Positions 42,347 to 50,363 of a DNA stretch of 64,000 nucleotides are shown one piece after another. The notes beneath the pieces were generated by a model that saw nothing but the letters and a program-made list of their open reading frames with translations, ran no database searches and was not told the origin of the DNA. Both the position numbers and the translations under genes were made by a program. Source of the DNA: CAYUVH01 sp964448135 (GTDB lineage: Bacteria; Verrucomicrobiota; Verrucomicrobiia; Limisphaerales; UBA8199); NCBI GenBank assembly GCA_964448135.1, contig CAYUVH010000014.1, positions 1-64,000 on the forward strand. Reading direction: 5' to 3'. The stretch's first letter is position 1. Every line of letters begins with the position of its first letter.

Positions 42347-43130
42347 ACGTCGTCCTCTCGGCCAGCCAGTCGTAATCCCGGCCGCCCACCGCATTATACA
42401 CGCCCTGAAACACCCCGGGACCGAACCACTTGCGAATTTCCGCATGCCCATCCGCGAACGACAGCCCGCCGGCACGGTTGTGGTAGCTGGCCGGCGAATT
42501 AACCATCAATTTGCTCGATTGATACGCGGCGCTGGGATCCACCACGCCGTAGCAATCGTCAATCGTGCCCGGGCTTTCGTCCCACAGCACCCACAGGCCG
42601 CTCGGCCGAATGACGGAGCTCTGCTTGGCAAAAAAGAAGTGGGTCGCTTCATTTACGCGGCTGGAAGCCGGCGTGCCGTCGCCCTTGCCGCCGAAGAAAA
42701 TGTTCATGGATTGGCTGCGAATCCGCGGCTTTCCGCCCACCGTCGAGGTGTCCGCCGGGCATTGGTAGACCTTGGCGGCCTTCGCGTATTGCCCCAGGAG
42801 AGCGCCGACCGTGTAGGCGGTATTCGTCGCTTCGGGGTCATTGCGCAAATCGCCCGCCGCCCAGGTATATTTGGGATCGCTCGTCGCCCAACTGGCCACC
42901 AGCCGGTCGCCGTTATCCTCCGGATACAGCGCGCAACAAAGCTGCATTTGGCGGAGATTGTTGATGCAGGATATGCCCAGCGCCTTGCTTTTGGCCTTGC
43001 CCAGCGCGGGCAAAAGCATCGCCGCCAGGATGGCAATGATGGCGATGACAACCAGAAGCTCGATCAACGTAAAGGCGTGAAGCCGGTTTGGCGAAGCCGA
43101 GACGTCGCGACTCGGAGGGGTGTTTCGCAT
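42336..43130 (-). CDS. Type II secretion pseudopilin-like protein (H-X9-DG type)
   Basis: A 264-residue protein with a class III signal: basic leader up to RLHA, then FTLIELLVVIAIIAIL (prepilin cleavage before Phe, Glu5 of the mature protein present). The C-terminal part has SFADGHAEIRKW, the DG-H motif of the verrucomicrobial/planctomycetal pseudopilin-like family (often listed as DUF1559 or H-X9-DG). Such proteins are numerous in these phyla and their roles unclear; they are thought to be surface or periplasmic minor pilins. It lies between the caa3 operon and the giant protein on the same strand. Confidence 0.9.
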   Translation of the reverse strand: MRNTPPSRDVSASPNRLHAFTLIELLVVIAIIAILAAMLLPALGKAKSKALGISCINNLRQMQLCCALYPEDNGDRLVASWATSDPKYTWAAGDLRNDPEATNTAYTVGALLGQYAKAAKVYQCPADTSTVGGKPRIRSQSMNIFFGGKGDGTPASSRVNEATHFFFAKQSSVIRPSGLWVLWDESPGTIDDCYGVVDPSAAYQSSKLMVNSPASYHNRAGGLSFADGHAEIRKWFGPGVFQGVYNAVGGRDYDWLAERTTYAK

Positions 43131-43218
43131 TCTGCCTCACTATCCGGGACGCCCACGGAGGCAGCAAAAACTATGTACTGGTAAAAACAGTTGGCCAGCT
43201 TCGCCGGCCCCGCGGCCA

Positions 43219-43824
43219 TCAACCCCGCGCCAATGTTAATTGACTTTTCCGCCGCAGCCGCTGATGCCACGCGAACAATCCAATCATCACCACCGGCGCC
43301 GCCACGAACGGCCCTACGGCCGCCATGCTCCGCTGGCCGGCGGCAATAATCAGGGGGTAGTTCAACTCCGCGCGCTTCGCCCCCTGCCGCACCCGGACCT
43401 GCAACTGCCACTCTCCAGCAGCCGGAACATTCACCTGCGCGGCATACAACAGTTTGTTCGTGGCCTGCTTGCGCGTCGCGGGAATGGCGCGCGGTTGATC
43501 ATCCGCGCCGACGGCACATTCGGCGATCGCCACGCCATCCGGCCCCGCGCAGCAGGCGGCCGGTTTCTGCAACCGAACCCCCCGGGGCGGGACCAGGAAC
43601 AGCTCCACCTCGGCATCGAGTATGGCTTCATTTCCCGTGCTCGATTGAACCATAACGCTCAAATCCAGAATTCCCGTCCATGGTTCGGCCGGATCCTCAA
43701 AAACTGTGACGAGAAATGGCCCGGTCTTTTCTCGTGTCAACACGCCGCCGCCATCAGCCATCAGCGCGGGCGCGAGCGCCCACAGTGAGACCCAGACGCA
43801 AAAAAGAAGGAAGCAGCGTCTCAT
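43219..43824 (-). CDS. YtkA/FixH-like membrane-anchored periplasmic protein
   Basis: A 201-residue protein: signal peptide (1-23), a beta-rich periplasmic domain with VTVFEDPAEPWTGILDLSVMVQ, VELFLVPPRG and GEWQLQVRVRQGAK, and one C-terminal helix (about 172-192) followed by a basic tail. The pattern is that of YtkA/FixH-like proteins found with CtaG-type copper-insertion genes. Its start overlaps the stop of the CtaG fusion (ATGA), so it is the last gene of the bc/caa3 operon. It probably helps copper insertion or assembly of the caa3 oxidase; this is inference from context. Confidence 0.75.
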   Translation of the reverse strand: MRRCFLLFCVWVSLWALAPALMADGGGVLTREKTGPFLVTVFEDPAEPWTGILDLSVMVQSSTGNEAILDAEVELFLVPPRGVRLQKPAACCAGPDGVAIAECAVGADDQPRAIPATRKQATNKLLYAAQVNVPAAGEWQLQVRVRQGAKRAELNYPLIIAAGQRSMAAVGPFVAAPVVMIGLFAWHQRLRRKSQLTLARG

Positions 43825-46130
43825 GGCCCGGTCATCCCCCGCATTTGCATGGGCTGAATTGAAATCCAGAGCTCGGCAAGAAACAACACGGTCGCCAGGG
43901 CGCCCCACGGCGCAAAAACTCCCGAGGGCGAACGAAACTCCACACTCCGCCGCCGGACGATCCGCCAGACGACGTAGAGTGACAGCAGAAATCCGGCATC
44001 CAGCAAAAGCAGCCGCAGCCCCGGCAGCCATGCGTGTGCCGAAGACATCGCCTGAAGCCCGGTCCCCAGCCAGGTTAGTCCCACATCTCCGGCTGCCCGT
44101 TGTATCGCCGGCACGACGCTGAATGCGCCGATGACAAAATGAAACAAAAAGTGCGCCGCCCACATCGCAATGCCCAGGGGCGCGAGCGCCACGGTGAATT
44201 CGCTCGTCAATTCCAGTAAATCCACCTTTGCATCGGAGCGCGCCCTCCCCCAGAAACGGCTGAGCCAGCCGCAGAGGAGCGCCAGCGAGGGCGGCACCAC
44301 CAGGAGCGACACCGCCATGACGGTGCTGATCACCGGCAGCAGGGAATGAAACCCGAGACTCGCCGCCAGCCGGTCTTCCCACTCCAGCACGGGCGCCACC
44401 ATCCCCGCCGCGTTCACCACCGCGCCGAAAACGAGCAGGAGCACCAGCGCGGCCAGGTCGGGGCGTTGCGCGAATCTCCCGATGGATGACCGTTTCAGGT
44501 CACGCGCCAGATCCAGGCCGGGCGCCGCACCCAGAATCCCAATATTGTCATGCGGGCACGCGTGGACGCAGTCGAGGCAGAAAGTGCAGTCCAGATTTCC
44601 AGATTTGCGCGGCAGGAAAAGTTCCAGTTCGCATCCGCGCCTCGTCGCATTGCCGCGGATGCAATCATGCGTCTTGCACGTGCGGCACACGTCGGCCTCC
44701 CGAACCTTCACCTCGAGCGGCGAGACGAGCGATTGGACGAATTGAAACTGTCCGATGGGACACACGTATTTGCAGAAGCTCGCTCCCTTGAACCAGCCAT
44801 CAATCAGCAAGGCGGCCGCGAAGTAGCCGACCATGATCCACGCCGTCCACCACGGGCTGTCCCAGAGACTGAACGCCTCGTAGGCCCAGAGATAAAGCGC
44901 GATGAGCGCGACGGCCAGCCACTTGGATCGCAAAGCACGTGGCCATTCCCAGCGCGTCGGCAGAACCCGCCGGCCCAGATCGCGCACGAACGTGAAGGGG
45001 CAGGTCATGCAGAAAAAATTCCCGGCCACCAAAAGCGCAATCACCATCAGCCCCCGCCAATGCGTCCACGGCAGCACCCCCGCGAGATTCATCGGACTGA
45101 CCTGCGGTCCGAGCAGCCCATCGGCCACAATGACCAACGCGAGCAGAAACATGATGGCCTGGAGTGCCCGGCGAAACCCTGGACGTCCCAACAAAGCGCC
45201 AATAAATGGCGCGCGCAGGAGATCGAAAGCAGGTGAAGGATTCGCTTCGAGTTGCGGTGCCGGTTTCGAAATCCGTGAAGGCGGCCGGGCAAAGTATTCA
45301 CTGGGCAGGACGCCGCGCCGGCCGCTCAGGATTTGCATCGCGATTAGTCCCACCGGCACAAGGAACGCGAGCGACCCGGGTACCCACATGATTGCGCCCG
45401 CCGCCGCTTGATCGTTCAGCACCGAAATGTCCCATAATCGCGGGGCCGCGGCATAGGTGGGATAAAGCGCTCGCTCATAGAAAGAGAAAAAACCTGCCAG
45501 CGCTGTGTTTTGCAGGTCCGCGACGAGCAAATAGGGAATCATCGCCCAGCGCGGCCAGTGCGCCCGTGCCGGCCACGGTTGGACGACCGGCCACCAAAAC
45601 AGCAGGCCGGCGCCCAGAAAACAAAAATGCTCAAACTCGTGCCACCCCCGCGAACGCAACGCGAGTTCGTAGAATGCCGGCACATGCCACAACAGAGTTA
45701 CCGCCATGAACAGCAACCCGCCCACCAACGGATGTGTCACCTGGTGCCCAAATCGTTTAAGGCCTGGCGAAGAAAGAAATGGACCGAGCCCGTCGCGCGT
45801 AAATTGCCTGGGCAGCCCGCACAGTATCGGCAGCCACGGTGCGCCCAGCAGGATCAGCGGCGGCGCCGCCATCAGGAGGAGCAGGTGCTGAATCATGTGC
45901 ACCTGCAGCAGGAGTCCGGCAAACGCATCCAACGGAGAAGCTACCGCCAGGAACAAGGCCCCCAGCCCACTGAGAAAAGCTCCCAGGCGCCAGGTGGGAA
46001 AGCGAAGCGGAATCTGCCGATGCAATTGCCGCCAACCTCGTATGTAAATGACCGCCGTCAGCAGCAAGCCCAGCACCGGCAGGGGCGCAAAGGACCATGA
46101 ACGGAGAACGGCTTCGGCGGCGGAATTCAT
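43821..46130 (-). CDS. CtaG-type copper-insertion membrane protein fused to a NapH/CcoG-like ferredoxin
   Basis: A 769-residue polytopic protein. Residues 1-290 match the caa3-type CtaG/COX11-functional family (LLTAVIYIRGW; HMIQHLLLLMAAPPLILLG; LLWHVPAFYELAL; LWDISVLNDQAAAGAIMW). Residues 320-570 form a second membrane unit with FFCMTCPFTFVRDLG, CKYVCPIGQFQ, CRTCKTHDCI and a 4Fe-4S motif CTFCLDCVHACPH. Residues 580-769 are further helices without clear homology. CtaG-type proteins insert copper into caa3 oxidase, and the CcoG ferredoxin reduces Cu(II), so the fusion could couple reduction and insertion. It follows cytochrome b-c by 12 bases. Confidence 0.85.
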   Translation of the reverse strand: MNSAAEAVLRSWSFAPLPVLGLLLTAVIYIRGWRQLHRQIPLRFPTWRLGAFLSGLGALFLAVASPLDAFAGLLLQVHMIQHLLLLMAAPPLILLGAPWLPILCGLPRQFTRDGLGPFLSSPGLKRFGHQVTHPLVGGLLFMAVTLLWHVPAFYELALRSRGWHEFEHFCFLGAGLLFWWPVVQPWPARAHWPRWAMIPYLLVADLQNTALAGFFSFYERALYPTYAAAPRLWDISVLNDQAAAGAIMWVPGSLAFLVPVGLIAMQILSGRRGVLPSEYFARPPSRISKPAPQLEANPSPAFDLLRAPFIGALLGRPGFRRALQAIMFLLALVIVADGLLGPQVSPMNLAGVLPWTHWRGLMVIALLVAGNFFCMTCPFTFVRDLGRRVLPTRWEWPRALRSKWLAVALIALYLWAYEAFSLWDSPWWTAWIMVGYFAAALLIDGWFKGASFCKYVCPIGQFQFVQSLVSPLEVKVREADVCRTCKTHDCIRGNATRRGCELELFLPRKSGNLDCTFCLDCVHACPHDNIGILGAAPGLDLARDLKRSSIGRFAQRPDLAALVLLLVFGAVVNAAGMVAPVLEWEDRLAASLGFHSLLPVISTVMAVSLLVVPPSLALLCGWLSRFWGRARSDAKVDLLELTSEFTVALAPLGIAMWAAHFLFHFVIGAFSVVPAIQRAAGDVGLTWLGTGLQAMSSAHAWLPGLRLLLLDAGFLLSLYVVWRIVRRRSVEFRSPSGVFAPWGALATVLFLAELWISIQPMQMRGMTGP

Positions 46131-46142
46131 CGCGCCTGACTT

Positions 46143-47633
46143 TTACAGGCCCGCTCGTTGTTGGGGCGGCTTGGCCGGGGTGGTCGAGTCCCGCGCGGGA
46201 AGCTGGTTGGGCGGGTGCAAGGTCATCATGAAAGCGACGAGCGCGTCTACTTCGGCCGGCGAAAGATTTTTGCCGTAGGCAGGCATGTTGCCGCCGCCCT
46301 GGATCACCTGTCGCACCAGCTGGTCGCGCGTCAGCTTGGTCGCCACGCGCGAAAGGTCCGGTCCACGCTGGCCACCGACGCCATCCAGCGAGTGGCAATT
46401 GCGGCACTGCTTGTTCTGCAACACCAGCGCGCCCTGCAATTCCAGGGGCGTGCGCCCCTTCAAGAATTCAACTGGCGTGGGATCGGACGTCCACGCTTCC
46501 ATGTGCGGCGACCACGGCGAATGAATGCCGTACCAAGTGAGCAGGCTGAGCGCGAGGAAACAAACCACCACCGTGAGCACCGCCACCGGGCGTTTGCGCG
46601 CGCTTTTCTCACCCGTGCCTGAAACGAACGGCAGCGCGAATAACGCAACGACCGCCACCGCCGGGCCGACCAGCAGCACAAAGGTTTCCGTGTACGGCGG
46701 CAGCAGCGCCGCGACCGAATATACCCACATGAAGAAAAAGTCCGGCTGCGGCGCGGTATTGATATAAGTCGGATCCGGAAAACCCTTCGGACCCTTGGGA
46801 CCAAAGACGGCCGCGCAGAACAAAATCGCCAGCATCACGAACGCCGAAAAGAACAGGTCCTTGCTGATGGCGGCCGGCACGAACGGCACGCCTTCCTTCT
46901 TGATGATCGCTTCGTATTCCTGCTGGTAGGTTTCCTTTTTCACCTGCACGCCGGGCTTCGGGTATTCGTTGATGCCCTTCGTCAGCACCAGGCGCAAATG
47001 CAGCGCGACGATCGCCAGCACGGTCCCCGGCAGGATGAACACGTGCAGCGTGAAAAACCGCGAGAGCGTTTCGCCGGCGATGATCGGACCCGCCAGCATC
47101 AGGCTCACCAAATCCGCGCCGATGAACGGCACGCGTCCCATGATGGCCGTCCCGATGCCGAGCCCCCAATACGCGTCCTGGTCGAACCGCATGACCTGTC
47201 CGGTGAACGCGAGGCCGAGGGTCGTGAACAACAGCAGCACACCGCTGATCCACGTCAATTCGCGCGGGTATTTGTACGCGCCGAACAGAAACACCTGGGC
47301 CATGTGCATGAACATGATGGCCACCATGAAATTCGAGCCCCAGTAATGCATCCCGCGCAAAAACCAGCCGAGCGGCTGATTGTAAGTGATGTATTCCAGC
47401 GTCGAGTAGGCCTCGTCCGCCGAGGGCACATACACGAACGCGAGGCACGTGCCCGTGACGATCTGGATCATCAGGCACAACAGCGTGCCGCTCCCAAACA
47501 CATAAAACCAACTGCCGGAACTCTTCGGCACATGATGCCCGGCCGTGGATTCGAACAGCTTCGTGATATGCAGCCGGTCGTCGAACCACACCGCCACCTG
47601 GCGTGCCATTTCGATGAGTTTGAGTCGGTTCAC
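46143..47633 (-). CDS. Cytochrome b fused to a C-terminal cytochrome c (bc complex)
   Basis: A 496-residue fusion. Residues 1-230 are the cytochrome b core with the heme-ligand histidines in GMHYWGSNFMVAIMFMHMAQ and TLHVFILPGTVLAIVALHLR; a C-terminal part of the b subunit follows (PDFFFMW in place of the PEW motif, and three helices). After about 385 comes a monoheme cytochrome c domain with CRNCH and a MPAYG distal methionine. Together with the Rieske protein four bases upstream and the diheme cytochrome it forms a quinol:cytochrome c oxidoreductase. The b-c fusion resembles those of Gram-positive bc complexes but with full-length b plus c. Confidence 0.92.
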   Translation of the reverse strand: MNRLKLIEMARQVAVWFDDRLHITKLFESTAGHHVPKSSGSWFYVFGSGTLLCLMIQIVTGTCLAFVYVPSADEAYSTLEYITYNQPLGWFLRGMHYWGSNFMVAIMFMHMAQVFLFGAYKYPRELTWISGVLLLFTTLGLAFTGQVMRFDQDAYWGLGIGTAIMGRVPFIGADLVSLMLAGPIIAGETLSRFFTLHVFILPGTVLAIVALHLRLVLTKGINEYPKPGVQVKKETYQQEYEAIIKKEGVPFVPAAISKDLFFSAFVMLAILFCAAVFGPKGPKGFPDPTYINTAPQPDFFFMWVYSVAALLPPYTETFVLLVGPAVAVVALFALPFVSGTGEKSARKRPVAVLTVVVCFLALSLLTWYGIHSPWSPHMEAWTSDPTPVEFLKGRTPLELQGALVLQNKQCRNCHSLDGVGGQRGPDLSRVATKLTRDQLVRQVIQGGGNMPAYGKNLSPAEVDALVAFMMTLHPPNQLPARDSTTPAKPPQQRAGL

Positions 47634-47636
47634 GGT

Positions 47637-48185
47637 TCAGCCTTGGGACAACGGCCGCGCCAGCGTCGGAATGAATCCGCCTTTCACCAGCAGCTCCCCG
47701 TTCTCGATTTTGTAGTCGTATTCGAACAGCCCGCGTGGCGGCGGACCCGAAGCGCGCGTCCCATCCTCATAATACGCCCCGCCGTGGCACGGGCACAAAA
47801 ACAACCGCGATTGCTCGAACCACCGCACCGGGCAGCCGAGGTGCGCGCAGTTGATGGCGAACACCTGGAACTTCTGGCCATCCACACTGCGCACCCAGCA
47901 GGGAATGTCCGCCGTCTTGCCGTCCCACGGCCGCGTAAACGGATTCCGGTACGTTGCCAGCCGCATCGAGCCGCCGGGAAAGTTTGTCACCGGCCCGAGC
48001 GAAATCCACGACCCCGGCGCTTTGCGATGGAAGCTGGAAAAAACGTAGCCGATCAACGGCAGCGCCATCAGCGTCCCCGCCACCACATTGACCCCGACGC
48101 CGACCTTGAACATGAAACCGCGGCGCGACACGCCATTCGCGCAAGCGCAGGGCTGGCTCGCGGATTTTGAAGAATCAGAATTCAT
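47637..48185 (-). CDS. Rieske iron-sulfur protein of the bc complex
   Basis: A 182-residue protein. N-terminus CACANGVSRRGFMFKVGVG with a twin-arginine-like SRRGF motif and one helix (about 26-48). The Rieske domain has the two cluster loops CAHLGC and CPCHGG (Cys-X-His pairs plus disulfide cysteines). Length and layout match quinol-cytochrome c reductase Rieske subunits. The ATG beginning MNSDSSKS was chosen; an earlier frame lies in the cytochrome c gene. It starts 13 bases after the diheme cytochrome stop and is followed directly by cytochrome b. Confidence 0.94.
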   Translation of the reverse strand: MNSDSSKSASQPCACANGVSRRGFMFKVGVGVNVVAGTLMALPLIGYVFSSFHRKAPGSWISLGPVTNFPGGSMRLATYRNPFTRPWDGKTADIPCWVRSVDGQKFQVFAINCAHLGCPVRWFEQSRLFLCPCHGGAYYEDGTRASGPPPRGLFEYDYKIENGELLVKGGFIPTLARPLSQG

Positions 48186-48198
48186 AATCTGTGATTCC

Positions 48199-48918
48199 TT
48201 ATTTGGTCCGGTGTGACGCCAACCACGCGACCACATCCGCAATCTCCTGATCGCTCATCGGCTTGCCGGCTTGATGGCCGCGCCAGTCGGGCATGCCCAG
48301 GTCCACGCGGCCGGCGATGACCGCCGTGCGCAAACCCTGGTCGCTGACGAGCGCCAAATAACTGGGATTGACGACCGCGCCGGCTTTTTCCCCGCCTTTG
48401 CCTTCCGGTCCGTGGCACGCGGCGCAATACGTTTGATACGCCGTCGCACCGCGCTGCACATCGCCCAACGGCGCGGTATAAGGCGGCAGCTTGCCTCCGG
48501 CAAAATCCAAACCACGGCTCCAGCGCGCGAACACGTTCGTGACGATTAAGTCAATCTGCGCGTCGGTGAGCTGTCCATCGCGAGATTGCGCAAACGCCGG
48601 CATCGCCGTGCCCTGCACGCCCTCCGCCACATTTTTGCGGAACACCGCCGGCTGGCTGATCGCCAGCAAAACCGGATCGTTCAACGGATGCGCCGCCGCC
48701 AGTTTGCCGTCGCCGCTCGCATGACAGCCCGCGCAATGAGTCTGGTAAAGTTCAGTAAAGTTGGTCACCGCGGTATCGGGCATCCAGCGCCCAGCCGGTT
48801 TTGGTTTTCCCGGCATCCAATCGCAGCCGCTCACCAGAAGCAGCAACGCGAGGGCAGGGAGGGCCAGCGCCCGGGAGCGCACCCGTCCAAATGGAAAGCT
48901 GGATTTCTCGTTCGTCAT
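48199..48918 (-). CDS. Diheme cytochrome c lipoprotein
   Basis: A 239-residue lipoprotein: signal peptide with lipobox LVSGC near residue 31, then two cytochrome c domains with CAGCH and CAACH heme motifs and distal Met candidates in GTAMPAF and LGMPDW. It lies between the oxidase genes and the Rieske gene, so it probably shuttles electrons between the bc complex and the caa3 oxidase. The ATG beginning MTNEKSS was preferred to a TTG eleven codons upstream; it is ten bases from the preceding stop. Confidence 0.9.
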   Translation of the reverse strand: MTNEKSSFPFGRVRSRALALPALALLLLVSGCDWMPGKPKPAGRWMPDTAVTNFTELYQTHCAGCHASGDGKLAAAHPLNDPVLLAISQPAVFRKNVAEGVQGTAMPAFAQSRDGQLTDAQIDLIVTNVFARWSRGLDFAGGKLPPYTAPLGDVQRGATAYQTYCAACHGPEGKGGEKAGAVVNPSYLALVSDQGLRTAVIAGRVDLGMPDWRGHQAGKPMSDQEIADVVAWLASHRTK

Positions 48919-48928
48919 TCCCTCGACG

Positions 48929-49762
48929 TCATTTCTTTTCCGGCGCTTCAAATCCGGCGCGCGTCACGAGCGGCCAGGTCTGCCGCGTCTCGATTTGTTC
49001 CGAGCGGGCCACGATGTAGCCCGTGACCAATCCGTAAGCCACCTGGCAAACCACAAACCAGGGCCAATCGACCCGGCTGGCCAGGATTGGATTGATGAAC
49101 CGCGCGGTCGCGAAGAACAGTCCCGTCCACATTAATGGCGTCACAATACCCGCCCACAGCCACCCGCGCTTCGGGAACATCGGCACCACCACCGCGTAAA
49201 TTAGCCCGATCAATATGGAGACCACGAGATGCGAAAACAGCGCCACCGCGAACGCCATGCCATTGAATGCACAAAGCTCCTTCTCCGTGGCTTCGGCCAG
49301 TGACGGCAGACCGGCGGCCGCCATCAGATTTACCGGGTACCAGATGCTTCCGTGCTTCACCACGCCGTAAAGCACCGCCAACCCGGCCATCACCGCCCCG
49401 CCCAGCAGTCCCGCTTTGACGCCGGATGAATAAGGATGAATCTCCGCCGGAATGCGCACGCGATGTCCTTGCTCGCCGAATTTCAAGTATTCCACGCTCG
49501 CGGGCGAAGCTTTGACCGGCGCCGCGCGCTCGGCCGGCGGCACCAGCGGTACGCTCTCGTGTTTATCGTGCGGCAAGACGTCCCGAAACCACCCGATCGC
49601 GCCGATCAGCGCGCAAATAAATCCCGTCGCCGACACCGCGATATTCGTCACCAACCCCGTCGCCATCAGTGCGATGCCGAAGGCCGTGACCATCGGCCAC
49701 ATGGTCGGCGCCGGCAGATCAATGTGCGGCGGCAGCTCGGATGGTTTTTTATCTTCCGGCAT
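48929..49762 (-). CDS. Multi-spanning membrane protein of the caa3 operon with subunit-IV-like N-terminus
   Basis: A 277-residue membrane protein. The N-terminal 60 residues (PTMWPMVTAFGIALMATGLV, then ALIGAIGWFRDVLPHDKHE) resemble the short cytochrome-oxidase subunit IV helices. From about 110 to 250 four to five further helices follow, with AEIHPYSSGVKAG, VKHGSIWYPVNLMAA and VYxxxP-type motifs of unknown function. It starts three bases after the subunit III stop on the same transcript. It may be an accessory or structural subunit of the oxidase or the bc-oxidase supercomplex. Confidence 0.75.
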   Translation of the reverse strand: MPEDKKPSELPPHIDLPAPTMWPMVTAFGIALMATGLVTNIAVSATGFICALIGAIGWFRDVLPHDKHESVPLVPPAERAAPVKASPASVEYLKFGEQGHRVRIPAEIHPYSSGVKAGLLGGAVMAGLAVLYGVVKHGSIWYPVNLMAAAGLPSLAEATEKELCAFNGMAFAVALFSHLVVSILIGLIYAVVVPMFPKRGWLWAGIVTPLMWTGLFFATARFINPILASRVDWPWFVVCQVAYGLVTGYIVARSEQIETRQTWPLVTRAGFEAPEKK

Positions 49763-49765
49763 GCG

Positions 49766-50362
49766 TCACCTTCCCAGGATGTAAACCACCGTGAACACCA
49801 CGATCCAGATCACGTCCACAAAATGCCAGTACCACGACAGCATCTCGACGCGCTCGTGCTGCTCGGGCCCGACTTTTTTCAAGTGCGCGAGCACCAGCAC
49901 CAGCGTCAGCAATGTCAGCCCGACAATCACATGGCTCGCGTGCAGCCCTACCAGTGCGTAAAAGGTCGTGCCCGCCAGGTTCGTGCTGAGGGTGAAATGA
50001 TCGTGGTAAATCAGCCGCTTCCATTCCAGGCCGGTGGCCGCGAGGAACTCCAGCCCCAGGATGATCGTCACCAGCCACCACAGCTTGAACGAACCAAGGT
50101 TGCCCCGCTTGAACGCCCGTTCCGCAATCACCACCGTGAAGCTGCTCGAGAGCAGGCAGATGGACGCCACAATCGGCAGCGTGAGAATGTCCTTCGGAAA
50201 CGGACCGTTCAGGCTTTTGCCAATATAGAAAAGGTACGCGACGACAAAGATCGTGAAGAGCGCCGACTCCGTCGCGATCAGGCAGGCCATGCCGACCTTG
50301 CGCCGCGAGGGCAATTTCCATTCGCCGATCGCCGGGGGTGTTTGCGTGGTGGCGGGTGTCAT
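49766..50362 (-). CDS. coxC: Cytochrome c oxidase subunit III
   Basis: A 198-residue protein with five helices, corresponding to the short bacterial COX III. Markers are RRKVGMACLIATESALFTIFV at the N-terminus, FYALVGLHASHVIVGL and EMLSWYWHFVDVIWIVVFTVVY at the C-terminus, the latter a strong family signature. The gene begins one base after the subunit I stop and ends three bases before the next start, so it is transcribed with coxB-coxA. Confidence 0.95.
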   Translation of the reverse strand: MTPATTQTPPAIGEWKLPSRRKVGMACLIATESALFTIFVVAYLFYIGKSLNGPFPKDILTLPIVASICLLSSSFTVVIAERAFKRGNLGSFKLWWLVTIILGLEFLAATGLEWKRLIYHDHFTLSTNLAGTTFYALVGLHASHVIVGLTLLTLVLVLAHLKKVGPEQHERVEMLSWYWHFVDVIWIVVFTVVYILGR

Positions 50363-50363
50363 G

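Noticed and set aside
43132..43164. CTGCCTC...GAGGCAG hairpin as terminator of the caa3 operon
   Set aside because: Stem of only 7 bp with a long loop and no U-tract on the minus strand; it may equally be the pseudopilin leader.
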